Shown in pieces: positions 8,189 to 16,300 of a stretch of DNA of 43,782 bases. The notes beneath the pieces were generated by a model. It saw only the letters and a list, made by a program, of their open reading frames with translations. It was not told the origin of the DNA and made no database searches. The stretch comes from Oscillospiraceae bacterium (GTDB lineage Bacteria > Bacillota > Clostridia > UBA1381). The DNA is taken from assembly GCA_022509005.1 (NCBI GenBank), contig JAFLUC010000012.1, positions 1 through 43,782 of the forward strand. Direction: 5' to 3'. The position numbers and the translations under genes are program-made. The stretch's first letter is position 1, and each line of letters starts with the position of its first letter.

Positions 8189-9226
8189 ATGGCAACAGAT
8201 GCATATAAGTCAGCCGGAGTAAATGTAGAAGCAGGCTACGAATCGGTGAATCTTATAAAAGGCGACGTTAAGAGAACGGCAATAGAAGGCGTTCTCGGCG
8301 GAATAGGCGGCTTCGGCGGTCTTTTTGAAATCGGAAAGGGCTACGAGGAGCCTGTGCTTGTTTCAGGTACAGACGGCGTTGGAACAAAGCTCAAAATTGC
8401 GTTCCTACTCGATAAGCATGACACGATTGGTCAGGACTGCGTTGCGATGTGCGTAAACGACGTTGCATGTTCAGGCGCGAAGCCGCTTTTCTTCCTCGAC
8501 TATCTCGCTGTAGGTAAGAATGTACCTACAAGAGTTGCAGAGATTGTTAAGGGTGTAGCAGATGGCTGCGTACTTGCAGGCTGCGCTCTCGTGGGGGGTG
8601 AAACAGCAGAAATGCCGGGCTTCTATCCCGAGGATGAATACGACCTCGCAGGCTTCTCTGTAGGCATTGTTGATAAGTCAAAGATTACAGACGGCGGCAA
8701 GGCAAAGGCAGGCGATAAGCTTATCGGTATCGCTTCAAGCGGTATCCACTCAAACGGCTATTCACTCGTGAGAAAGCTTTTTGACCTCAACGGCGAAAAC
8801 GCAAAGGCTAACCTCGCAGAATATAGCGACAAGCTTGGTAAGACAGTTGGCGAAGCGCTTTTAACACCGACAAGAATATATGTTAAGCCGCTCTTAAAGC
8901 TCATTGATGAGGTTGGCATAAACACAGTTTCACACATCACAGGCGGCGGCTTTGTTGAAAATGTTCCGAGAATGCTTCCAGACGGCTTAAAGGCTGTTAT
9001 ACATAAGGGTACATGGGACGTTCTTCCGATATTTGACGTATTGCAGGAAAAGGGCAATATCCCCGAAGCTGATATGTATAACACCTTCAACATGGGTATC
9101 GGCATGATAGTTGCGGTTGACGCAGACAAGGCAGATGCAGCGGTTAAAGTTCTTGAAGAAGCAGGCGAAAAGGCTTCAATCATAGGCGAGCTTGCTGAAG
9201 GCGAAAAGGGTGTTGAGATAATATGA
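8189..9226 (+). CDS. purM: Phosphoribosylformylglycinamidine cyclo-ligase (AIR synthetase)
   Basis: A 345-residue ATP-dependent enzyme that closes the imidazole ring (FGAM to AIR). It shows the family motifs [38 protein letters not shown] and [13 protein letters not shown] in the usual order and the usual full length. GGAGA ribosome binding site lies upstream of the ATG at 8189. Its last four bases overlap the start of purN (ATGA), so the two are translationally coupled. Codon use in its central part looks more uniform than in its neighbours, but nothing else suggests transfer. Confidence 0.97.
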   Translation: MATDAYKSAGVNVEAGYESVNLIKGDVKRTAIEGVLGGIGGFGGLFEIGKGYEEPVLVSGTDGVGTKLKIAFLLDKHDTIGQDCVAMCVNDVACSGAKPLFFLDYLAVGKNVPTRVAEIVKGVADGCVLAGCALVGGETAEMPGFYPEDEYDLAGFSVGIVDKSKITDGGKAKAGDKLIGIASSGIHSNGYSLVRKLFDLNGENAKANLAEYSDKLGKTVGEALLTPTRIYVKPLLKLIDEVGINTVSHITGGGFVENVPRMLPDGLKAVIHKGTWDVLPIFDVLQEKGNIPEADMYNTFNMGIGMIVAVDADKADAAVKVLEEAGEKASIIGELAEGEKGVEII

Positions 9227-9819
9227 AAAATATAGGTGTTCTCATCTCCGGCGGCGGCACGAACCTGCAGGCGCTTATAGACAAGCAGGGCAGCGTTTTA
9301 AAGAGCGGAAAAATCGTTTGCGTCTGCTCAAACAGCTCCGGAGCATATGGGCTTGAAAGAGCAAAAAAGGCAGGTATTCCGACAAAGGTGATCCGCAAAA
9401 ACGCCGACTGCGGCGGAGATATGCTTGAATTCAGCCATCAGATCTGTGCATATATGAAGGAAATGCAGGTTGATGTCATTGTGCTTGCAGGATTTATGGC
9501 GATCTTCGGCGGCGAGCTGTTAAATGAATACGCAAACAGGATTATTAATATCCATCCGGCGCTCATTCCGTCATTTTGCGGCAAGGGCATGTACGGATTG
9601 CACCCGCATGAGGCGGCGCTCGAATATGGCGTAAAAGTAACGGGCGCAACGGCGCATCTCGTAAACGAGATAACAGACGGCGGAAGAATATTGCTGCAAA
9701 AGGCGGTATATGTAGAGGACGGCGACACGCCGGAAATTCTGCAGAAGCGCGTTATGGAGCAGGCGGAATGGATAATACTTCCCGAGGCTGTGGAAATGGT
9801 TTGCAGCGGTAACTATTAA
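9223..9819 (+). CDS. purN: Phosphoribosylglycinamide formyltransferase (formyl-THF type)
   Basis: A 198-residue GAR transformylase using 10-formyltetrahydrofolate. It has the N-terminal [10 protein letters not shown] phosphate-binding loop, [10 protein letters not shown] with the catalytic His, and [16 protein letters not shown] with the catalytic Asp. The ATG overlaps the purM stop by 4 nt. Followed 19 nt later by the PurO-like gene. Confidence 0.96.
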   Translation: MKNIGVLISGGGTNLQALIDKQGSVLKSGKIVCVCSNSSGAYGLERAKKAGIPTKVIRKNADCGGDMLEFSHQICAYMKEMQVDVIVLAGFMAIFGGELLNEYANRIINIHPALIPSFCGKGMYGLHPHEAALEYGVKVTGATAHLVNEITDGGRILLQKAVYVEDGDTPEILQKRVMEQAEWIILPEAVEMVCSGNY

Positions 9820-9838
9820 TATAGAAAGGAAATTAACA

Positions 9839-10552
9839 ATGGATAAGCTTAATATATACGACGAACTTAAAAGCAACGCATATCCCGGACGCGGTATCGT
9901 TATCGGAAAATCGGCAGACGGTAAAAATGCCGTAACCGCATACTTTATCATGGGCAGAAGCGTAAACAGCCGTAACCGCGTATTTGTTGAGGACGGTGCA
10001 GGAATACGCACACAGGCGTTTGACCCTTCAAAGCTTTCAGATCCGCATCTTATCATATATGCGCCGGTTCGTGTACTTGCTAACAAGACAATCGTAACAA
10101 ACGGCGATCAGACAGATACAATCTATGACGGAATGGAACAGGGACAGACATTTGAATATTCACTCCGCTGCCGTGAGTACGAGGATGACGCGCCAAACTA
10201 TACGCCGAGAATTTCGGGCATAATCGAACGTAAAACAGACGGCTTTGACTATTCAATGTCAATATTAAAGAGCGCGAACGGCAACCCGGCATCATGCGAG
10301 AGACACACATTCACATATTCAGATCCGATTGCCGGAGAAGGCCGCTTTATTCACACATATAAAGGCGACGGCTCACCTCTCCCATCGTTTGAGGGCGAAC
10401 CGAAGCTTGTAGACATCCCGAACGACATTGACGAATTCACAAACGGCTTGTGGACATCACTCAATGAAGAAAACAAGGTTTCACTGTTCGTAAGATTTAT
10501 CGATCTTGAAACAGGAGCGGCACAAACAAGAATCATTAATAAAAACAAATAA
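9839..10552 (+). CDS. IMP cyclohydrolase, PurO-like
   Basis: A 237-residue protein of the IMP_cyclohyd family, related to archaeal PurO, which has an Ntn-hydrolase-like fold and is unrelated to the IMPCH domain of bacterial PurH. Family hallmarks are the N-terminal YPGRGIVIG, the YFIMGRS stretch and NGDQTDTIYD. It should close the pyrimidine ring of FAICAR to IMP. The identification is strengthened by the next gene, an AICAR transformylase that lacks the IMPCH domain. The two genes together replace one purH. AAAGGAAAT ribosome binding site, 19 nt after purN. Confidence 0.85.
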   Translation: MDKLNIYDELKSNAYPGRGIVIGKSADGKNAVTAYFIMGRSVNSRNRVFVEDGAGIRTQAFDPSKLSDPHLIIYAPVRVLANKTIVTNGDQTDTIYDGMEQGQTFEYSLRCREYEDDAPNYTPRISGIIERKTDGFDYSMSILKSANGNPASCERHTFTYSDPIAGEGRFIHTYKGDGSPLPSFEGEPKLVDIPNDIDEFTNGLWTSLNEENKVSLFVRFIDLETGAAQTRIINKNK

Positions 10553-10572
10553 CCAGAAAGGACAAAACAGCA

Positions 10573-11748
10573 ATGAAAGAAATGGAATTAAAATATGGCT
10601 GTAACCCGAACCAGAAGCCGTCACGTGTATATATGGCAGACGGCAGCGAGCTGCCGATCGAGGTAATCTGCGGCAGACCGGGATACATCAATCTTCTTGA
10701 CGCGCTTAACGGCTGGCAGCTCGTTAAGGAGCTAAAAAAGGCGACAGGTCTTCCGGCTGCAACATCATTCAAGCACGTATCACCGGCAGGCGCGGCCGTA
10801 GGCGTTGAGCTTTCGGACACATTGAAGAAAATATATTTCGTTGACGATGTTGAGCTTACACCGCTCGCATCAGCATACGCAAGAGCAAGAGGCGCTGACA
10901 GAATGTCATCGTTCGGCGACTTCATCTCACTATCAGACGAGTGCGACAAGGCAACTGCGCTTCTCATAAAGAAAGAGGTTTCAGACGGCGTAATCGCTCC
11001 GGGTTATTCTGACGAGGCGCTTGAAATCTTAAAGGCAAAGAAGAATGGCAACTACTGCATTCTCAAAATTGATCCGAACTACACTCCGGAGCCGATTGAG
11101 CGTAAGCAGGTATTCGGCGTAACATTTGAGCAGGGCAGAAATGAGCTGGATATAAACGAGGCTCTATTAGAGAACGTTGTTACAGCAAATAAGGATATGC
11201 CGGAGGCTGCAAAGCGCGACCTCATGATCTCGCTTATCACGCTTAAATACACACAGTCAAACAGCGTGTGCTACGTTAAGGACGGACAGGCTATAGGCAT
11301 AGGCGCGGGACAGCAGTCAAGAATCCACTGTACGCGTCTTGCAGGCAATAAGGCTGATATATGGTGGCTGCGTCAGAGTCCGCAGGTACTGGGCTTACAG
11401 TTTGTTGACGGAATCCGCCGCGCGGACAGAGATAACACAATTGATGTATACATCTCAGACGAGTATGACGACGTTTTAAGAGAGGGCACATGGCAGAAGC
11501 TGTTCAAGGTTAAGCCTGAGGTATTTACCAAGGAGCAGCAGAAGGAATGGCTCGCAAAGAATACAGATGTCGCGCTCGGTTCTGACGCGTTCTTCCCGTT
11601 CGGTGACAACATCGAAAGAGCGTATAAATCAGGGGTTAAGTATATCGCGCAGCCCGGCGGTTCGGTAAGAGATGACAACGTAATTGAAACATGCGACAAG
11701 TACAACATGGCAATGTCCTTCACAGGAATAAGATTGTTCCACCACTAA
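10573..11748 (+). CDS. AICAR formyltransferase, stand-alone (PurH C-domain only)
   Basis: A 391-residue protein matching only the transformylase half of PurH. It carries CNPNQKPSR at the N-terminus and the catalytic Lys-His pair in SFKHVSPAGAA, and ends FTGIRLFHH, equivalent to the FTGMRHFRH end of PurH. The about 200-residue N-terminal MGS-like IMP cyclohydrolase domain is absent, and nothing upstream in frame encodes it. The preceding PurO-like gene supplies that activity. Reaction: AICAR plus 10-formyl-THF gives FAICAR. It is the last gene of the cluster and is followed by a strong terminator. Confidence 0.9.
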   Translation: MKEMELKYGCNPNQKPSRVYMADGSELPIEVICGRPGYINLLDALNGWQLVKELKKATGLPAATSFKHVSPAGAAVGVELSDTLKKIYFVDDVELTPLASAYARARGADRMSSFGDFISLSDECDKATALLIKKEVSDGVIAPGYSDEALEILKAKKNGNYCILKIDPNYTPEPIERKQVFGVTFEQGRNELDINEALLENVVTANKDMPEAAKRDLMISLITLKYTQSNSVCYVKDGQAIGIGAGQQSRIHCTRLAGNKADIWWLRQSPQVLGLQFVDGIRRADRDNTIDVYISDEYDDVLREGTWQKLFKVKPEVFTKEQQKEWLAKNTDVALGSDAFFPFGDNIERAYKSGVKYIAQPGGSVRDDNVIETCDKYNMAMSFTGIRLFHH

Positions 11749-11759
11749 TTATATGAGAT

Positions 11760-11803
11760 AAAAACAATAAACCACTCATTAAAATGGGTGGTTTATTGTT
11801 TTT
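11760..11803. terminator. Strong terminator after the purine cluster
   Basis: A 16-bp perfect stem (11760-11775 with 11788-11803) extends three further pairs (one a wobble) around a 6-nt loop. It has A-run and T-run flanks and can act in both directions. Confidence 0.85.
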
Positions 11804-11818
11804 ATGTCTACTTCATAA

Positions 11819-11933
11819 TTATTCACATAATTACAAATACGCGTGGAAAACGTGGATAACTAATCAGAACACCGATAATATCGGAAAAATCAGCTTGTAC
11901 CTCCGTGGATAACTATGTGAATAACGTGGATTA
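11819..11933. other. Cluster of DnaA-box-like 9-mers (candidate DnaA-binding locus)
   Basis: Against the consensus TTATNCACA: TTATTCACA at 11819-11827 (plus, exact), TTTTCCACG at 11842-11850 (minus, 7/9), TTATCCACG at 11851-11859 (minus, 8/9), TTATCCACG at 11904-11912 (minus, 8/9), TTATTCACA at 11916-11924 (minus, exact), and TAATCCACG at 11925-11933 (minus, 7/9). Two pairs of boxes are directly adjacent. A 6-1-6 palindrome CCGATA-A-TATCGG sits between the two groups at 11872-11884. A very AT-rich segment follows (11934-11985). The region lies between convergent genes, where no promoter is needed. It could be an origin, a DnaA-titrating locus, or a relic. Confidence 0.6.
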
Positions 11934-11954
11934 CATAATTTTTATTTTATTTAT

Positions 11955-11990
11955 GTAACATAAATGTTGTGTAAATTACATTTATGTTAC
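11955..11990. repeat. 12-bp perfect inverted repeat beside the DnaA-box cluster
   Basis: GTAACATAAATG (11955-11966) and CATTTATGTTAC (11979-11990) flank a 12-nt spacer. The right arm covers the stop codon of the minus-strand gene ending at 11987. No T-run follows on either strand, so it does not look like a standard terminator. It falls in the AT-rich segment. Confidence 0.55.
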
Positions 11991-13222
11991 TCCTCTTCTG
12001 ATGCCATGTAAACCCACAATAATACAAACATAACAAGGCATATTCCCCCGCCTATAAGCGCGGCAGGCCTTCTTATGTCCGAATTTATCAGTTTAGGCAT
12101 ATCAAACATTTTGCCGAAACTGAATATCTTCAGATCAAAACTATCTGAGCTGTTTTTAAGAATATTGCCCCGGGCTTTCTTATACACAAGCTTGTTGTGC
12201 GTATAGGCATTTTTCATCCCCTCAAGCTCTATATCCGAAAGAGGAATTGAATCGGTTCTCGACGCAAGCAGCTGATAGTCCTCATCTATCGAGTTTGTGC
12301 GGCGAAGCACTGCATAATTATAAAATGATTTATTGGTGGCAAATCTCACATAATATATCTGATCACCCAAATCGTACAGATTTGTTATAGAATAGAATAT
12401 ATCATCACTATTCGGAGTTCGGAGCGCAGTATTGTAATCATATATATCTGAATATTCACCTATATCAAATCTTGTAAGCTTTGCGGCTTTTCTCAGAACG
12501 TTTTCTATTTTTTCTTCCTCTTCCTCTATTACGTTGTCTGAAATATCTGCATAGCTTACACTGTCTGCCGAAGCGTTTTTAAGATCACAAAAGAAATCGT
12601 CCAATACACGGTTATAGTCGGAAACATCCACTTCAGGGTGCAGTGATGAATTACTATAACTAAGCACGCCGCTTTCGCTTACATGCTCAGGCGCTGAAAC
12701 ATACTGAAATGCCGTTCCATCCATTATTGTATAGAAATCTGATTTAGTCTTTTCTCCGTCAGTATATTCGTTATACACGATATAACGCCTTTCGTCATTA
12801 TAGCCTATAGCAATTTCGCCTGTTACTCCTTCGGGCAGGTTATATCCCTTAGAAATAATATTTATGAGCTCCGCTTCCTTTTTCTGCGCATTATATCCGT
12901 ATATATCAACCGAAGCGCAGCCTCGCTCGCTATCGGTTCTGAAAACAACAAGGTAAGGGCTTTTATTATTATCAAAGTCTATTATGTCTCCATATATAAC
13001 GCCGGTGGGGTAAATACCTGCGCCGCAATTGAGCTCCACATATCCGCCGCATTCATCGGTTTTTATGACTCCATATTTCAATATCTCATCATTTAATTTA
13101 TATCCAAAAACCGATGCGGTTTTGCCTGCCGGATCCGACGCACCCGATGGCACCTCACAAATCGACAGCAGCACTGTGCAAACACATAAAAGACATAACA
13201 GCTTATAAAGCCGCTTTTTCAG
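11987..13222 (-). CDS. Exported protein with C-terminal membrane anchor, function unknown; start irregular
   Basis: About 412 residues, not recognised. The nearest canonical start, GTG at 13174, has no ribosome binding site and cuts a signal peptide in half. Reading upstream in frame gives (L/M)KKRLYKLLCLLCVCTV, a textbook signal sequence, back to CTG at 13222, with GGGAGGG 6 nt upstream. A TGA lies two codons further up, so the start must be CTG (or ATC), or a one-base insertion separates a GTG (13229) from the frame. The mature part has an acidic stretch (NVIEEEEEKIEN) and a C-terminal hydrophobic anchor (about 20 residues) ending VYMASEEE. Several repeated short strand-like segments could be a beta-propeller-type fold; this is weak. 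It is a single gene with its own promoter. Confidence 0.6.
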   Translation of the reverse strand: MKKRLYKLLCLLCVCTVLLSICEVPSGASDPAGKTASVFGYKLNDEILKYGVIKTDECGGYVELNCGAGIYPTGVIYGDIIDFDNNKSPYLVVFRTDSERGCASVDIYGYNAQKKEAELINIISKGYNLPEGVTGEIAIGYNDERRYIVYNEYTDGEKTKSDFYTIMDGTAFQYVSAPEHVSESGVLSYSNSSLHPEVDVSDYNRVLDDFFCDLKNASADSVSYADISDNVIEEEEEKIENVLRKAAKLTRFDIGEYSDIYDYNTALRTPNSDDIFYSITNLYDLGDQIYYVRFATNKSFYNYAVLRRTNSIDEDYQLLASRTDSIPLSDIELEGMKNAYTHNKLVYKKARGNILKNSSDSFDLKIFSFGKMFDMPKLINSDIRRPAALIGGGICLVMFVLLWVYMASEEE

Positions 13223-13262
13223 GATTCACCCTCCCTTCTAATGTTCATAATACACCTTAATT

Positions 13263-13292
13263 ATTATACCATATATTACAATTACAATTCAA
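13263..13292 (-). promoter_or_regulatory. Probable sigma-A promoter of the exported protein
   Basis: On the minus strand TTGAAT (13292-13287) and TATAAT (13268-13263) lie 18 nt apart, about 40 nt upstream of the predicted CTG start. Confidence 0.5.
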
Positions 13293-13339
13293 CTCTTTTA
13301 TGCTTACATAAGTTTTACATTTGTTACAATATCGAATAT

Positions 13340-13379
13340 AACAACACAAGGGAACGGTTTACCGTCCCCTTGTGTTGTT
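13340..13379 (-). terminator. Terminator-like hairpin after the LPSTG surface protein
   Basis: An 18-bp stem with one mismatch (13340-13357 with 13362-13379) and a TTTA loop begins 4 nt after the stop codon at 13384. It lacks a strong T-run. Confidence 0.6.
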
Positions 13380-13383
13380 TAAA

Positions 13384-16300
13384 TTACAAAATCTGTTTTT
13401 TTCTCTTTCTTGAGATCTGATATACGATAACCATGGTAAGCATAAAGCTGCCCAGCAATACTAACCACGTCACTCCCCTGCCGCCTGTGCTGGGCAGATC
13501 GACCGAAGGTGTTTCTGTAGGAGCGGCTAACGGTTTGTTAACAAATTGCACGCCCTTGGTAGTATCTTCTATAATTGTGCCGTGGGCTTTCTTGTCTTCA
13601 TCCACCGTAGTATCCGTAGAGGATGTATCAACACGATCCAACGTATAATCGTCTGCATAATCTTCTCCATCATAAATTTCTTCCACGGTAAATATTGTGC
13701 CTTCCGGAAGGTTGTAAATCGTAATCGTTTGTTCATTACTAAGCTCAAATTCACCTATCAGCGCGTCATCTGTACGCGTCCATTTAATCGCGCCGCTTTC
13801 ATCAACACCGCCCAATGCCCTGTAAGGATAGCTGTCTCCTATGAGTTCCATATTTGTATGCGTCAGTGTAACCTTGAACTTAAAGGACCGCTTCTGTTCA
13901 TTCGGGTCATCGGTGACCGTTTTTCCAACAGACAGCGCTCCGGGCAAATCAGCCTCATCCTGCATTACAATGACGTTAACCGGAGCGAAAACGCCCGAGA
14001 TGTCCACCGGTGTACCATCGTTCATGTACAGAATATCGCGTCGGGAATTAAGCGTGCTCCTCTCTCCTTTGTGCTGCTCTCTAAACAGTTCATCCCTCGT
14101 CTGTGTAGGCGTCATAAAGAGGTAACCGTTTTCTGTAGTGGAAAAGACACTGGGTGAATCATTATCAACCCTCTTATGGTCAATAGAGTAATCAGAGGAT
14201 GTGTACCTGACGGCGTTACCCCAGAAGTGTCTATGATGACCATCATACCCTTCCTTTTCTACTCTGTGCCAATTGCCGTAACGGCCTGACTCCGGCTTGT
14301 TGAAATCGTCTGCGCCCGTTGACGCGATATAGAGTGAGTCACGGGTATCCACATCCAAAAGCGTTGTATTTAGCATGGAATCGGCATATTTCTGCATTGT
14401 CTGATACAGATGACCGATAGTTGCGCGAACGGTCACTTTATCGGTGTTATATGTTCCGCCGCTTTGCAGCTCGGCTAACTTTTGATTTCCTTCTTCATTT
14501 AATGTGCCTGATGGAACCAATCCTACGATATCATTGTCAATCAGCACAGGAGTAACAGATTCAACGCTGCCGTCTCCTTTATATTTGATGTCCGGCTTAT
14601 ACGCGCTGGCGTTGGCAAATACCGCCGTATCGCCCGCATACACCTGAACGATAGACTCGTTACGCTTATAGCCGGCCGGCGGGGTAAGCTCCTTGATCCA
14701 GAACAACGCATCGTCGTCTTCGCCGCGTATCTGTTCCCAATTCACATAGGCGCTGCCCGGCGTACCGTTCGTGCTGCCGTCAATGTTGAAGATAAGCATA
14801 CCTTCAGCATCTGTCGTGCCTGTTGTATAAGGTTTGTATGCTTCATCAGGCTGTAACGGATCATACAACGCAGCCTTGGTAAAGGTATCAAACAAGCCGA
14901 ATCTTGCTCCGCTCAAAGGATTGCCGGTTGTGTTCTGCTTCAGCAAGCGAAGCTCGCGCCGCACGTTGGGGATATAGATAACGCTGCCGTAATATCTTGT
15001 AAAGGAGTTGATATTTGCCAGATTAACGCCCTGGTTACGGGTTGAATCGCCGTTCTCCGTATATGCCGCGTTGAGTATTCCTTTTACAATCGGCAAATCG
15101 TATCCTGTCGCGGGGTCAAATCTTTCATCCCAGTTGTCCTCATAGTTCAACCCGTTGAAGATTGGTCGCTGAAGGAACGCCTCCAGCTTGGCGTATTTCG
15201 TTTTATCGTCCCAGTTGTTGACGGTTGCGACGTCGACCGGATTTTCCTTGTCATAGCTGAGAATAGAAGCAATGGCTTCATCATCCACGAGGAGAGCGAC
15301 CAGACGGAGGTCGGCGCCGTTCATGTTCTGATCGCCATTTTCTCTATGGACCAAATAACGGTTAGAGTCGCCCGGCAGATTTCGGAGTATTGAAGTGAAG
15401 CGCAGCTTGGACTCAGTCTTTCCGTTGATAATGTCTGAGACCAGTTCACTTTGGAAGTACCAGTCCGGCGCGCTTGAGGTGTACGATGTCTGACGCAGAG
15501 CCGTCGCCAGCAGATTGTGCCTCAAAGCCCAGCGCCATGCCTCCTGGAATCCTTCGGAAGCGGGATTATCGAAATCATCGGACTGGTATTTTTTGTTATC
15601 ATCAGAGTCAAAAAACTCAGATGCATCTTTACCTTTTCTCGCTGCCCAGGCCTGAGCCTCCTGATATCCTTCGGAAGCGGGATTATTGAGATCCTCAGAC
15701 TTGTATTTTTTGTTACTCGGAGCGTTAAAAAACTCCTCCGGCTGGTAAAGGTCAATAGCGTGGTAGCCCTCGGTATTGCTGCCGTAAATAGGATGCCATC
15801 GGGTTCCGTTACCCAAATCTGTATATATCATCGGAACGGCGAACATAAGGGCGTGCTTCTGATGCTCCTGTCTGATAGGTATGCCGGTCTTATCTATCCT
15901 GAAGTCGACCGCGGTATTATCATCGGTCGTATTCTCTGTTACATCGAGGAGCGCATATTCAAGTGTTGGCTCGTTATCTTCTATGATGGCGGAAAAGCTT
16001 GCGTACGAGCCTGTTTCGTACTGGTTCAGCACATTAAATACGTTCCTTTCGCTGTTATATTCCAGAACGATATTATACCTCATGTTTTTGTAGCCGGCGG
16101 GCGCTTTCTTTTCCTGTAATATATAGTACTTTTGGCCGTTTCCCGCACGCTCCGCAAAGTCAATGTTTCCTGGGAACAGAACGTAGCCGTCATCGCCCGT
16201 TGTAAGAGCTGCAAGCGGAGAAGACTCATCCTTTATTTTAAATTCGGAGCTGGTGTGGTACGTCTCGCCCTCTTTGTAAGAACTATCTATCTTCTCAGCC

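Noticed and set aside
11819..11985. Calling the DnaA-box cluster the chromosomal origin outright
   Set aside because: Gene orientation to its right is mostly toward it rather than away, dnaA is not in the window, and skew cannot be computed by eye. It is reported only as a candidate DnaA-binding locus.
11987..13174. GTG at 13174 as the start of the exported protein
   Set aside because: No ribosome binding site precedes it and it would split a clear signal peptide; the upstream CTG with GGGAGGG fits better.
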